Assembly (NCBI RefSeq): GCF_014884965.1
Contig: NZ_JABTBO010000017.1
Span: 1 to 50,011 of the forward strand
Length of the DNA: 50,011 nucleotides
Source of the DNA: Spirabiliibacterium mucosae
GTDB lineage: Bacteria; Pseudomonadota; Gammaproteobacteria; Enterobacterales; Pasteurellaceae
Direction of reading: 5' to 3'
The position numbers were made by a program, and so were the translations under genes. The notes beneath the pieces were generated by a model. It was not told where the DNA came from, ran no database searches, and worked only from the letters and a program-made list of their open reading frames with translations. Below are positions 18,227-27,174 of the stretch, piece after piece. The stretch's first letter is position 1. Every line of letters starts with the position of its first letter.

Positions 18227-18979
18227 ATGTGGGAGAAGAAAACACTGCGGCTTGCGCCTAGCGTGCAAACCGCACTTGAGGGTGCGTTGCGTGGTGAACC
18301 AGCACAAGTGAATTTAACCGCTAAGGGCGCTAAAATTGCGGTGCATAATTGGACGCACGGGATCACAACCGCCAGCGGGCGCTATTTATCCCCCGAAAAT
18401 GCCATCAAAGCCGTGGTGGCCAAGTGCAGCGACTACCGCGACAGCAATCGACCGCGTGGCGTGGTGGAAACGGTGGGGATCTTGCTCACCGCGCGCACAA
18501 TTGATGACTTTATCCAAACCCTCACCCAAGCGCAGGCATTGTGGGCCGAGCCGACCATTCGCCAAGCGTTGGACTATGCCAAAGCCCACCGCACTTTACA
18601 GGCGGACAAAATGACTAAGACGCCGACCATCACCAGCCCCGCATTTAGCCCGAGCACCGACATCACGCCAAGAAGCGCGCGCACGCTGCAATCGGTGATG
18701 CGCAATGCCAACGCCACCGCCAGCGCCACCACAGCCGACCCACTGGCCGCCATTGCCGCGTTAAAAGCCAAAAAGGCCGAGCGCGAACAACAAAACCAAG
18801 CCAAAGTGCGGTCAATGCTTGCCGCCAGTGCGCCCATTTATGCCCATGTAGACAAGCAAACACTGGAGCAAACCGCACTTTCACTATTGACCAACGCCCC
18901 CGACGCCAGCCACGTTTACACCGTGCTGCTGTTTTTTGTGGGTAATGATTTAACCGCACTTAAGGAGATGATCGCCTAA
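18227..18979 (+). CDS. phage late protein of unknown function, tail-region
   Basis: Predicted 250 residues. I do not recognise the family. The N-terminal 125 residues look like a folded domain (KKTLRLAPSVQTALEGALRG to RQALDYAKAHRTL). A Thr/Ser/Ala-rich linker (about 130-170) follows, then a basic helix rich in Lys/Gln and a C-terminal hydrophobic part (VYTVLLFFVGNDLTALKEM). It lies just before two baseplate genes and overlaps the next by one base, so a tail role is likely. GGTGA lies 6 bases before ATG 18227. Confidence 0.75.
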   Translation: MWEKKTLRLAPSVQTALEGALRGEPAQVNLTAKGAKIAVHNWTHGITTASGRYLSPENAIKAVVAKCSDYRDSNRPRGVVETVGILLTARTIDDFIQTLTQAQALWAEPTIRQALDYAKAHRTLQADKMTKTPTITSPAFSPSTDITPRSARTLQSVMRNANATASATTADPLAAIAALKAKKAEREQQNQAKVRSMLAASAPIYAHVDKQTLEQTALSLLTNAPDASHVYTVLLFFVGNDLTALKEMIA

Positions 18980-19554
18980 TGGAACGCAACCCAGCCGTGT
19001 GGCTTGCCTTGAATGGCGAGCCGATCTATTTGCTCAACCCAATCATCACGGTGAGCATTACCCGTGAAGAGAAAGATATGAGCGGGCAAAAATCTAGCAC
19101 CAAGAAAAGTGAAAAAGGCGTTAAAGCCAAAGAGCTGACCGTCAGTGGCTTGATCCCTTACCGCCGCAAAGAGTGGCTAGAAAAATTGTTTTCACTGTGT
19201 GAGGCCAGCGACAAAAAAGGCGCACAAACCAAATACCGCGTCAGCTCACGCTCCGCCGAGGCGGCCAATATGCGTGAGGTGCAATTTTCCGACAAGCTCA
19301 CCGCCTACGAGCAAGACCAGCGTCAAGCGTGGCGCGTGGATTTCAAATTGCGTGAAGTCAACAGCGTGAGCGAAAAACGCGAAAAGCGCAAAGCCAAACC
19401 GAAAAAGAAAACCCACAGCGAAACCGCCCCCGCCGCCAAACCGACCGCAGGCAATACGCCAGCGCAGGCGCAAGAGGCAGAGGATAAGCGCAAGGGGTGG
19501 GCTAAAAAGGCTGATGTATTTTTTGAAGGAATTCATAAAGAGTACGGTATTTAA
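18979..19554 (+). CDS. probable baseplate complex protein
   Basis: Predicted 191 residues. The first part (VWLALNGEPIYLLNPIITVSITREEKDMSGQ) and the segment KAKELTVSGLIPYRRKEWLEKL resemble baseplate hub-adaptor proteins of HP1-like phages, which set the hub's place on the tube. A highly charged Lys/Glu/Ala tail follows from about residue 130. It lies between the unknown gene and the hub/spike and overlaps the former by one base (TAATG). Confidence 0.65.
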   Translation: MERNPAVWLALNGEPIYLLNPIITVSITREEKDMSGQKSSTKKSEKGVKAKELTVSGLIPYRRKEWLEKLFSLCEASDKKGAQTKYRVSSRSAEAANMREVQFSDKLTAYEQDQRQAWRVDFKLREVNSVSEKREKRKAKPKKKTHSETAPAAKPTAGNTPAQAQEAEDKRKGWAKKADVFFEGIHKEYGI

Positions 19555-19556
19555 TA

Positions 19557-21158
19557 ATGAAATTATTGCAGGAATGTTTAATTGACGGCCAAGAGGTTGA
19601 AATCAGCCATTGCCACATTGTGCTCGAACTCAACGCCGCAGGCCGTGGCTTTGTGGTTGTGGCCAGTGAGCAACCGCACTTAAACAACACCGTGGAGCTG
19701 AGCCTAGGCACACATGATAATTTTTACCGCTACTTTCACGGCACGGTGGAAGAGGTGCAGGAAGAAGAGCCAGGCTTTCAAAAATTATTTATTCGCGAAA
19801 CGGTGGCCAAATTCGAGCAGCCCTTGCCGTGCTCAATCCGCCACGCCACATTAAACGATGTGCTCGCCTATGCCAGCCAACAAACTGGCATTGCTATCAA
19901 AGTGGCGGCAGGCACCTATGCCAGCACGCCGATCCCCAATTTCACCCACAGCGGATCGGGCTTTCAGCTGCTCAACAATCTAGGGCGGTTGTTCTCAATC
20001 CCTGAGTATATGTGGCAGCAAAGCGCCGACGGTTCGCTGTTTGTGGGCAGCCATCAAGACAGCCAGTGGCAAAAAGCCCCGTTTGAGATTGACGAGCAAG
20101 AGGCGCTGCGCCGTGGTAATAATCAATTGACCTTACCCGCGGATTACGCCATCCGCCCCGGTGCAATTCTTAACGGCAACAAGGTGGAAAAAACCGAGCT
20201 GTTCGACGACGAGCTAACCGTGCATTGGGTTGAGCGCAATCAACACGGCAAGCCAAAAAGCAAAACACCCGAGCAGCGAATGTTAGATAAACACCACCCA
20301 GAACTAGCCGGTGGCTACCACTTGCCGCGTTATGCCCGCGTGTTAGGCGTGGCCGACCCGAGTGCAGGCGGCGACATTGCCGATCCATTCCGCCCGAAAT
20401 ATGCCGTAGAGCTGCAATTGCTGGACGAACACGGCAACGACGACACCAGCACCCCGCCTTATTCCGCCGTGCCATTACCCGTGACGAGCACCGGTTCACA
20501 AGGCGGTGATTTTGCTTTCCCCGAAGTAGGCACGATTGTGGAGATTGGCTACGCTTACGGGCGACCCGATCAACCTTTCGTGCGTACCATGCTGGCGCAA
20601 AACAAAACTGTGCCCGCTGTGGCCATTGGTGAGCAGCTCAAACAACAACGCCCCGAAGTGTTCGAGCGCACCGACGCTGCAGGCAACAAAACCCGCGAAA
20701 CCGATCAAACCATCACCGATCGATCTTATCAGCGCGTGATTGAAACCGACAGCGAGCGCAAAACCATTGGCACAAGCCACAGCGATATTGACGCCGACAA
20801 GCACGTCAACGTTGGCGGCAATCATCACACCGCCGTGGTGGGCAACATTCACACCACCACCGCTAGCAACTATGTGAGCGGCGTGGGCGGTGAAATGCAA
20901 GAGCGCATTCAAGGCGTGGCCCAGCGGGTGTCTGACGTAAAAAATAAAATGGTTGCACCGCAAAGCTACGTGGGCAGCGAGGGTCAAAACATTTTCAGAA
21001 TACTGGAAGACGTGATCCAAATCCTTGCCGACCTTGCAGCCACCACCGCCAGCCACACCCACAACGGTGGCCCAGCGCCCGATCAAAAAGACACATTCAA
21101 GGGCTACAACGCCAGCGCCACCGGTGCAAAAGGCAAGCTAAGCCCCATCATTGAGTAA
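19557..21158 (+). CDS. baseplate hub and spike (VgrG/GpD-GpV-like)
   Basis: Predicted 533 residues. The first 230 form a GpD/gp27-like hub (LFIRETVAKFEQPLPCSI, then SGFQLLNNLGRLFSIPEYM). An OB-fold region (FPEVGTIVEIGYAYGRPDQPFV near 325) follows, then repeats around DADKHVNVGGNHHTAVVGNIHT typical of a beta-helix spike. It ends with HTHNGG near 500; P2 GpV holds an iron ion with such a His-x-His. P2 splits this into V and D; here one gene carries both. It pierces the outer membrane on contraction. No separate V gene is seen. Confidence 0.85.
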   Translation: MKLLQECLIDGQEVEISHCHIVLELNAAGRGFVVVASEQPHLNNTVELSLGTHDNFYRYFHGTVEEVQEEEPGFQKLFIRETVAKFEQPLPCSIRHATLNDVLAYASQQTGIAIKVAAGTYASTPIPNFTHSGSGFQLLNNLGRLFSIPEYMWQQSADGSLFVGSHQDSQWQKAPFEIDEQEALRRGNNQLTLPADYAIRPGAILNGNKVEKTELFDDELTVHWVERNQHGKPKSKTPEQRMLDKHHPELAGGYHLPRYARVLGVADPSAGGDIADPFRPKYAVELQLLDEHGNDDTSTPPYSAVPLPVTSTGSQGGDFAFPEVGTIVEIGYAYGRPDQPFVRTMLAQNKTVPAVAIGEQLKQQRPEVFERTDAAGNKTRETDQTITDRSYQRVIETDSERKTIGTSHSDIDADKHVNVGGNHHTAVVGNIHTTTASNYVSGVGGEMQERIQGVAQRVSDVKNKMVAPQSYVGSEGQNIFRILEDVIQILADLAATTASHTHNGGPAPDQKDTFKGYNASATGAKGKLSPIIE

Positions 21159-21162
21159 AACC

Positions 21163-21185
21163 AAGCCGCGCCCAGCGGCTTTTTT
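21163..21185 (+). terminator. terminator after the hub/spike gene
   Basis: Stem AAGCCGC at 21163-21169 with GCGGCTT at 21175-21181, a 5-base loop and a T run to 21185. It starts 4 bases after the stop and ends the last phage operon. It is a standard intrinsic terminator. Confidence 0.85.
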
Positions 21186-21691
21186 ATTGCCCCTAGCACC
21201 ACAATCACCCGCACCGCTCACGTGACGTGAAACGGAACGTAAAATCCACCTCCCCGCCTCCGGAATTTGTATCAAAAATTTGACATTTTTTCAGTTAAGC
21301 AACAGCTAAAAAATGCGCTCAAGCCTTGCGGAATAAGGATCACGTTAAAGTGATCGTTTTGTAAGAATTTCAGTTAATTTCAGCTTATTTCACCTAAAAA
21401 GATCGTACAAAGGCAATAAAAACAAATAACACATTGATTTAAAAATAAAATATTGATTTCACGTGGGAAAGTTGAGCACATAAAATCGCAACGCATTGAA
21501 AAATAAAGAAAATAAAAAATATCGTCACATTTAACGTTAATCTTTTGAAATAAAAAGAAAAAATGAATTGTTACGCGGTGGCTGTTGCTGCTGGTGGCTG
21601 TTGTGACGTTTTGCAAATGTCACTTTTAAATAACAGCCACCGAACAGCCACCAGTGGGGAATTTTTGCAAAAGTGCGGTGATGATTAGGCA
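21186..21691. other. non-coding phage end, likely holding attR
   Basis: About 500 A/T-rich bases without a credible gene, between the last phage gene and the tRNA operon terminator. It holds a GATCAC/GTGATC hairpin (21338-21355), a set of four decamers (21577-21652) and an uptake signal near 21671. It is where attR should be if the phage used the 3' end of tRNA-Leu. A long minus-strand frame here crosses the tRNA genes and is not taken as real. The core sequence cannot be named without attL. Confidence 0.6.
21577..21652. repeat. four inverted GGTGGCTGTT decamers round a small palindrome
   Basis: GGTGGCTGTT occurs at 21577-21586 and 21593-21602, and its complement AACAGCCACC at 21632-21641 and 21643-21652. 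All four are exact. Between the pairs lies GTGAC at 21603-21607 with GTCAC at 21619-21623, an interrupted palindrome. The layout, close to the expected attR and about 95 bases from the tRNA-Leu end, suits arm-type sites for integrase or a Cox-like protein. An alternative is a strong hairpin in RNA. Confidence 0.65.
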
Positions 21692-21717
21692 TAAAAAAAG
21701 CCGCTTTGTTAGCGACT
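21692..21717 (-). terminator. terminator of the Gly-Cys-Leu tRNA operon
   Basis: On the minus strand AGTCGCT (21717-21711), a 5-base loop and AGCGGCT (21705-21699) form a 7-base stem with one G-T pair, followed by a T run (21698-21692). It lies 30 bases past the 3' end of tRNA-Leu. Confidence 0.75.
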
Positions 21718-21746
21718 ATCTTTTTGAATTTATTGACTATTTTCAA

Positions 21747-21833
21747 TGGTGCCCGAGGCCAGACTTGAACTGGCACAGCTCGAAAGCCGAGGGATTTTAA
21801 ATCCCTTGTGTCTACCGATTCCACCACTCGGGC
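21747..21833 (-). tRNA. tRNA-Leu (anticodon TAA)
   Basis: 87 bases including the encoded CCA (TGG at 21747-21749). The acceptor stem GCCCGAG pairs with CTCGGGC. The anticodon arm AGGGATTTAAAATCCCT holds TAA, and a long variable arm marks the type II tRNA. It is very like E. coli leuZ. As the last tRNA of the operon with its 3' end facing the prophage, it is the likely integration target; HP1 also uses a tRNA-Leu. Confidence 0.97.
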
Positions 21834-21839
21834 AAAAAA

Positions 21840-21913
21840 TGGAGGCGTGTCCCGGAATCGAACCGAGCTCCACGGATTTGCAATCCGGTGCATAACCTCT
21901 CTGCTAACACGCC
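21840..21913 (-). tRNA. tRNA-Cys (anticodon GCA)
   Basis: 74 bases including CCA. The stem GGCGTGT pairs with ACACGCC, the anticodon arm GGATTGCAAATCC carries GCA, and the T arm holds GGTTCGATTCC. It lies 6 bases before tRNA-Leu. The Gly-Cys-Leu order matches glyW-cysT-leuZ of E. coli. Confidence 0.97.
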
Positions 21914-21916
21914 GTT

Positions 21917-21992
<76 letters not shown>

Positions 21993-22018
21993 ATTTCCTT
22001 TTCGGAAAGTAGGCTTGC

Positions 22019-22046
22019 ATTTTACCCACTTCCGCGGTGGTGTCAA
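22019..22046 (-). promoter_or_regulatory. promoter of the tRNA operon
   Basis: On the minus strand a consensus TTGACA (22046-22041) and TAAAAT (22024-22019) lie 16 bases apart, ending 26 bases before tRNA-Gly. It is the best sigma-70 match in this region and in the right place. Confidence 0.8.
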
Positions 22047-22215
22047 TCTTTCAAGGCAAATTTTTGTTAATTGCTGAAAAAATGAATGATTTGCGCAAAA
22101 ATGCAAAGTGCGGTCGGCTTTGATGCGATATTCGCGCGCGGAGTATTCCAAGTGTGCTTGGCATGTGTCAAAATAACGGGCTTGAAACAGCAATAACAAC
22201 GTTAAGGAAAACGCA

Positions 22216-23325
22216 ATGTCAACCTCGTATTCTTTGGAAACACAGCTCGCGCAGCTGGGCAACCGCAGCGATGAAAAAACCGGCGCCGTGTCCGCCCCGA
22301 TTTATCTCTCCACCGCCTACGGCCATCGTGGCATTAATGAGTCCACCGGCTTTGATTACACCCGCACTAAAAACCCGACCCGCAGTGTGCTGGAAGAGGG
22401 CATTGCCGCCCTTGAAGGCGGCGATCGCGGTTTTGCGTGCGCCTCTGGCATGGCGGCGATTCAAATTTTGATGTCGCTATTTAAAGCACCCGATGAGTGG
22501 ATTATCTCCAGCGATGTCTACGGCGGCACCTACCGCCTGCTGGACCACTGTTACAAAAACAACCACGGCGTGAAGCCCGTTTATGTCAACACCGCCGATT
22601 TAGCCGCGATTGAAAGTGCGGTCACGCCCAATACCAAAGCGATTTTTATCGAAACGCCGTCTAACCCGTTGATGGAAGAGTGCGATTTGGATGCCATTAG
22701 CAAGCTTGCGAAAAAGCACAATTTGCTGCTGATTGCCGATAACACCTTTTTGACGCCGGCGTTGTTCCGCCCCTTGGAGCACGGCGCCGATATTGTCATC
22801 CATAGTGCCACCAAATATTTAGCTGGCCACAACGACGTGTTGGCAGGTCTAATTGTCGCCAAAGGGCAAGCGTTGTGTGATCGCCTATTTTATATCCAAA
22901 ATGGGGCCGGCGCCGTGCTTTCGCCGTTCGATTCGTGGCTGACCATTCGCGGCATGAAAACGCTCGCCCTGCGCATGGAGCGCCATCAACAAAACGCTCG
23001 CGAGTTGGCGGCATTTTTGCGCGCGCAGCCGCAAGTGCTTGATGTGCTTTATCCAAACAAGGGCGGGATGTTGTCCTTCCGCTTGCAGGATGAAGCCTGG
23101 GTCAACCCATTTTTGAAAGCCATCAAGCTCATCACCTTCGCCGAAAGCTTAGGCGGCACGGAGAGTTTCATCACTTACCCCGCCACCCAAACGCACATGG
23201 ATATCCCAGAGCCTGAGCGCATTGCGCGCGGGGTGTGCAACCGCTTGCTGCGCTTTTCTGTCGGGCTTGAAAATGTTGAGGATTTGAAAGCCGATTTAAT
23301 TCAAGCCTTCGCCAAATTAGGCTAG
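22216..23325 (+). CDS. metB: cystathionine gamma-synthase / O-acetylhomoserine-type lyase
   Basis: Predicted 369-residue PLP enzyme of the Cys/Met metabolism family. It joins Cys (or sulfide) to an activated homoserine in methionine synthesis. The PLP lysine lies in [11 protein letters not shown] near residue 200, after [11 protein letters not shown]. The short loop before GGMLSFRL, which lacks about 15 residues found in E. coli MetB, matches the Bacillus MetI-like branch. So the acyl group used (acetyl or succinyl) is not certain. AAGGAAA precedes ATG 22216. It ends 2 bases before bioA, so the two are probably cotranscribed. Confidence 0.9.
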   Translation: MSTSYSLETQLAQLGNRSDEKTGAVSAPIYLSTAYGHRGINESTGFDYTRTKNPTRSVLEEGIAALEGGDRGFACASGMAAIQILMSLFKAPDEWIISSDVYGGTYRLLDHCYKNNHGVKPVYVNTADLAAIESAVTPNTKAIFIETPSNPLMEECDLDAISKLAKKHNLLLIADNTFLTPALFRPLEHGADIVIHSATKYLAGHNDVLAGLIVAKGQALCDRLFYIQNGAGAVLSPFDSWLTIRGMKTLALRMERHQQNARELAAFLRAQPQVLDVLYPNKGGMLSFRLQDEAWVNPFLKAIKLITFAESLGGTESFITYPATQTHMDIPEPERIARGVCNRLLRFSVGLENVEDLKADLIQAFAKLG

Positions 23326-23327
23326 TT

Positions 23328-24617
23328 ATGCGCTGTGATGATTTGCTCGCCTTTGACCGCGAGCATCTTTGGCACCCGTATTCCTCCACCACCCAGCCGC
23401 TGCCAACCTATGCCGTTGAGCGCGCGCAGGGCGTGGAGATCACGCTTACCGACGACCGCGTGCTGATTGATGGCATGTCGTCGTGGTGGGCGGCGTTGCA
23501 TGGCTATAATCACCCTGTGCTCAACGCAGCAGCCCACGCACAGCTTGAGAAAATGAGCCACATTATGTTTGGCGGGCTGACGCACCAAAGTGCGGTTGAG
23601 CTCGGCCAGTTGCTGCTGAAAATTTTGCCTGAAAAGCTGAACAAAATTTTTTATGCTGACTCCGGCTCGGTGGCGGTGGAAGTGGCGATGAAAATGGCGC
23701 TGCAATATTTCCAAGCGCAGGGCAAAAGCGATAAATGCCATTTTGCCACCATTCGCTCGGGCTATCATGGCGACACTTGGCATGCGATGTCGGTGTGTGA
23801 CCCCGTGACGGGCATGCACTCGATCTTCGGCCAGCGGCTGCCAGTGCAATATTTTTTGCCGCAGCCGCGCTCACGCTTTGATGCCGCCTTTGACGAGCAG
23901 GATCTTGCGCCGCTGAAAAACTTGCTTGAACGCCACGGGGATGACATTGCCGCGTTGATTTTAGAGCCCGTGGTGCAAGGCGCAGGTGGGATGTATTTCT
24001 ACTCACCGCACTTTTTAACCCACGCCAAAGCGCTGTGCGCAGCGCACGATGTGTTGCTGATTTTTGATGAAATCGCAACAGGCTTTGGCCGCACGGGCAA
24101 ATTGTTCGCCCTAGAACACGCTGATGTGGTGCCAGATATCATCTGCCTTGGCAAGGCGCTTACGGGTGGCTACATGACCCTTTCCGCCACCATCACCACA
24201 ACGCAGGTGGCCAGCACGATTTGCTCAGGCGAGGCGCACTGTTTTATGCACGGGCCAACCTTTATGGCCAACCCGCTGGCCTGCGCGGTGGCGGCAGCAT
24301 CGATTAAATTGCTGTTATCCAGCGATTGGCAGGGCAAAGTGCGGTCAATTGAGGCGCAGCTTAAACGCGAGCTTGCCCCTGCGGGTAGCTGGCCGTGCGT
24401 GCAAGAGGTGCGCGTGCTAGGTGCCATCGGCGTGATTGAAATGAAAAGTGCGGTCGACATGGCGCGGCTGCAAAAGCGCTTTGTTGAAAAAGGCATTTGG
24501 GTGCGCCCATTTGGCAAGCTTGTGTATCTGATGCCGCCGTTTATCATCACGCCCGCGCAGCTCAGCCAACTGACAAGCGCGCTGCTGCAAGCGTTGCGTG
24601 AGGAGTATTTTGCGTGA
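23328..24617 (+). CDS. bioA: adenosylmethionine-8-amino-7-oxononanoate aminotransferase
   Basis: Predicted 429 residues, the usual length. It makes 7,8-diaminopelargonate from KAPA, with S-adenosylmethionine as amino donor. The start [36 protein letters not shown], the Asp motif [12 protein letters not shown] and the PLP Lys in [11 protein letters not shown] are diagnostic. It follows metB by 2 bases and overlaps bioF by 4 bases. It is the first of five biotin genes in H. influenzae order. Confidence 0.97.
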   Translation: MRCDDLLAFDREHLWHPYSSTTQPLPTYAVERAQGVEITLTDDRVLIDGMSSWWAALHGYNHPVLNAAAHAQLEKMSHIMFGGLTHQSAVELGQLLLKILPEKLNKIFYADSGSVAVEVAMKMALQYFQAQGKSDKCHFATIRSGYHGDTWHAMSVCDPVTGMHSIFGQRLPVQYFLPQPRSRFDAAFDEQDLAPLKNLLERHGDDIAALILEPVVQGAGGMYFYSPHFLTHAKALCAAHDVLLIFDEIATGFGRTGKLFALEHADVVPDIICLGKALTGGYMTLSATITTTQVASTICSGEAHCFMHGPTFMANPLACAVAAASIKLLLSSDWQGKVRSIEAQLKRELAPAGSWPCVQEVRVLGAIGVIEMKSAVDMARLQKRFVEKGIWVRPFGKLVYLMPPFIITPAQLSQLTSALLQALREEYFA

Positions 24618-25759
24618 GTGTTGAGGCCCAATTGCGCGCTGAGCTGGACGCTTTGCGTAAGCGCGGGCAATATCGCACACTGCCCGGCGTGCAATCAAAT
24701 GCGGGGCAGGTGAATTTATCCACCAATGATTACCTCGCGCTTGGGCAAGATGTGGCGTTGCAGCAGGCATTTTTAGCCGAGGTTGATGTGCACCAAGCGC
24801 CGCTCGGCGCGTGCTCGTCGCGGCTGCTGACAGGCAATTTTGCCCCTTTTGGCGCGCTTGAAACCGCACTTTGCCAGGCCTATGGGCGCCAGGCGCTGGT
24901 GTTTAACAGTGGGTATCACGCCAATATCGGGATTTTGCCTGCACTGGCCAATAAGCACACGCTGATTTTGGCCGACAAACTGATTCACGCCAGTGTGATT
25001 GACGGCATCCGCTTAAGCGCGTGTGATTTCAAACGCTTTCGCCACAACGACATGGCGCACCTCGCCGCGCTGCTGGCAACGCATCACGCCAACTATGCAC
25101 GGGTGATTATCGCCACCGAAAGTGTGTTCAGCATGGACGGCGACAGCGCCGATCTCGGCGCACTTGTGGCGCTGAAAAAGCGCTATGAAAATGTGCTGCT
25201 GTATGTTGATGAAGCGCACAGTGTCGGCTGCTATGGCGCGCAGGGCCTGGGCTGGGCGCAAAAGTGCGGTGTGATAGATGAAATTGACTTGCTGGTGGGC
25301 ACGTTTGGCAAGGCGTTTGCCTCCACTGGCGCGTTTGTGATTTGTGCTCCTGTGATGGCGGCCTATTTAACCAACACCATGCGCCCGTTGATCTTTTCAA
25401 CCGCACTTTCCCCGTTAGTGATGGCATGGAGCGGCTATGTGTTGGCGAAAATGCCCAAGCTGGCGGAAAAAAGAGCGCATTTGGCGCACATCAGCGCGCG
25501 CCTGCGTGAGGGCATCAGCACCCTGACAGGCCAAGCAAACCCGAGCACCAGCTACATTGTGCCGTTGATTGTCGGCGAAAATGATCGCGCTGTGGCGCTT
25601 GCGCAGGCGTTGCAACAGCGCGGTTTTTATTGCCTGCCGATCCGCCCGCCAACGGTGCCGCAAGGCACGGCGCGCATTCGCTTTTCACTGCACGCCAATG
25701 TGGACGCCTCGACCATCGACGCGCTGTTAGACACACTTGAAACATTACTGAGGGCATAA
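24614..25759 (+). CDS. bioF: 8-amino-7-oxononanoate synthase
   Basis: Predicted 381 residues. It condenses pimeloyl-ACP with L-alanine to KAPA using PLP. Seen are [12 protein letters not shown], the [12 protein letters not shown] segment, [12 protein letters not shown] and the PLP Lys in [13 protein letters not shown]. The start is GTG 24614, overlapping the bioA stop, and the end overlaps bioG by one base. Confidence 0.96.
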   Translation: MSVEAQLRAELDALRKRGQYRTLPGVQSNAGQVNLSTNDYLALGQDVALQQAFLAEVDVHQAPLGACSSRLLTGNFAPFGALETALCQAYGRQALVFNSGYHANIGILPALANKHTLILADKLIHASVIDGIRLSACDFKRFRHNDMAHLAALLATHHANYARVIIATESVFSMDGDSADLGALVALKKRYENVLLYVDEAHSVGCYGAQGLGWAQKCGVIDEIDLLVGTFGKAFASTGAFVICAPVMAAYLTNTMRPLIFSTALSPLVMAWSGYVLAKMPKLAEKRAHLAHISARLREGISTLTGQANPSTSYIVPLIVGENDRAVALAQALQQRGFYCLPIRPPTVPQGTARIRFSLHANVDASTIDALLDTLETLLRA

Positions 25760-26415
25760 TGCAATTTCACTGGATTCACCGCCGCAACTCGCGCAATTTA
25801 ATCCTCTATTTTGCCGGCTGGAGCACGCCGCCTCAGCTGCTGGCCGGTTACGCCGTGCCTGATAGCACCGACGTGCTGGCGTGTTTTGATTATCAATCTC
25901 TTGCCTTTGAGATCGATCTCAGTGCCTATCAGGCGATCACGGTGGTCGCTTGGTCGTTTGGCGTGTGGGTGGCCGAGCAGGTGCTGCCGAGCACGCTGCC
26001 GATTAAGCGCCGCGTGGCCATCAACGGCACAGGCCGGCCAGTGGATGATGAATTTGGTATCCCAACGGCGGTGTTTGCCGCCACTTTGGCCAATATGGAT
26101 GATGCAGGGCGGGCCAAATTTGAGCGCAGAATGTGTGGCACGCGCGAAGCATTGGCGGCTTATCACGCTTTTGTGCAACGCCCGCTTGCGCAGGTGCAAG
26201 CCGAGCTTCACGCACTGGCGCGCATGACGGCCACGCGCGAGCACCGCACTTTTGTGTGGGATAAAGCGATTATCGGCCTACATGACCGCATCATGCCTGC
26301 CGCGCATCAGCAGCGCTACTTTGCCCGCTTTCAAGTGCAGTGTGAGGTGCTCACGCTTGAGGCACCGCACTTTGTGTTCCCTTATTTTGACAGCTGGCAG
26401 GCGCTATGCCAGTAG
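25759..26415 (+). CDS. bioG: pimeloyl-ACP methyl ester esterase, BioG type
   Basis: Predicted 218 residues of the DUF452/BioG family. It removes the methyl group that BioC adds, giving pimeloyl-ACP for BioF. The nucleophile Ser is in VVAWSFGVWVAE near residue 74, and a likely catalytic His is in LEAPHFVFPYFDSW near the end. BioG replaces E. coli BioH in many Pasteurellaceae. It lies between bioF and bioC and overlaps both. Confidence 0.93.
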   Translation: MQFHWIHRRNSRNLILYFAGWSTPPQLLAGYAVPDSTDVLACFDYQSLAFEIDLSAYQAITVVAWSFGVWVAEQVLPSTLPIKRRVAINGTGRPVDDEFGIPTAVFAATLANMDDAGRAKFERRMCGTREALAAYHAFVQRPLAQVQAELHALARMTATREHRTFVWDKAIIGLHDRIMPAAHQQRYFARFQVQCEVLTLEAPHFVFPYFDSWQALCQ

Positions 26416-27173
26416 ACAAAAGCCTGATGGTGCAGCGTTTTGCCAAGGCCTTGGTGAGTTACGACGAACACGCCTGCGTGCAGCGTGCGCTCAATCGCCA
26501 GCTGATGGCATTATTGCAGGCAAAGTGCGGTCGCGATTTTGCCACCGTGCTGGAGCTTGGCTGTGGCAGTGGCGATTTGACCGCACTTTTGCACCAGCAC
26601 CTCAGCGCCAAGCAGTGGTGGCACAACGACATCAATCCCGAGGCGATTTCCCGCGTTTCAGCACTCTGGGCAGATGCACACTGCCAGTTTATCTGCGCTG
26701 ATGGCGAGTGGCTTGACCGCACTTTGCCTGCCAGTGCACAGTTTGATTTGATCGCCTCAGGTGCCGCCGTGCAGTGGTTTAAACACCCGCAGCGCATTGT
26801 CACACTGGCGCAACAGCGGCTCAAGCGCGGCGGCGTGCTGGCGTTTAGCACCTTTTTGCCTGAGAATTTGCACGAAGTGCGCAGCCTCACCGGCCACGGG
26901 CTGGATTACCCCACCCAAGCGCAGTGGCAGCAGTGGCTTGGTGAGCACTTTGCGCTGCTTGCCATTGAGACCAACTGCCAGATGCTGATACTGGAGAGCC
27001 CAAGGGCAGTGTTGAAGCATTTGCAGGCCACGGGCGTGACGGCCACCGCGCAAGTGCGCTGGCGCAAAGCGCAACTGCTTGCCTTTGAGCAGGCCTATGC
27101 GCGGGCGTTTAGCGTGCCAGGCGGCGTGCGGTTGAGCTATCACCCCATAATCATGATTGCCAAAAGGAGATAA
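26406..27173 (+). CDS. bioC: malonyl-ACP O-methyltransferase
   Basis: Predicted 255 residues. It methylates the free carboxyl of malonyl-ACP so that fatty acid synthesis can build the pimelate chain. The SAM motif VLELGCGSGDLTALL lies near residue 46, followed by FDLIASGAAVQWF and the typical GGVLAFSTFLPENLHE. It overlaps bioG by 10 bases. SAM use here and in bioA ties the cluster to methionine supply. Confidence 0.94.
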   Translation: MPVDKSLMVQRFAKALVSYDEHACVQRALNRQLMALLQAKCGRDFATVLELGCGSGDLTALLHQHLSAKQWWHNDINPEAISRVSALWADAHCQFICADGEWLDRTLPASAQFDLIASGAAVQWFKHPQRIVTLAQQRLKRGGVLAFSTFLPENLHEVRSLTGHGLDYPTQAQWQQWLGEHFALLAIETNCQMLILESPRAVLKHLQATGVTATAQVRWRKAQLLAFEQAYARAFSVPGGVRLSYHPIIMIAKRR

Positions 27174-27174
27174 C

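Larger units (their letters stand above)
1..21690. mobile_element. HP1/P2-type prophage, late half, cut by left edge
   Basis: Gene order follows HP1 and P2: portal and terminase ATPase leftward, then scaffold, capsid, small terminase, completion proteins, sheath, tube, lysis, tail chaperone, tape measure, baseplate, fibre and hub/spike rightward. No integrase, repressor or replication gene is visible, so the early half must lie to the left. The right limit is inferred: the last phage gene ends at 21158 and the tRNA operon terminator begins near 21692. Several uptake signals lie in phage genes (for example near 3630, 5224 and 8497), which suggests long residence in Pasteurellaceae hosts. The exact attR core cannot be set without attL. 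Confidence 0.93.

Noticed and set aside
21338-21355. GATCAC/GTGATC hairpin as a terminator
   Set aside because: The stem is 6 bases, with only GTTTTG after it and no gene ending near it. It is noted only as part of the non-coding end.
22216-23325. Apparent internal deletion in metB, about 15 residues before GGMLSF
   Set aside because: The short loop is a feature of the MetI-like branch of the family and the frame is intact, so there is no sign of loss.
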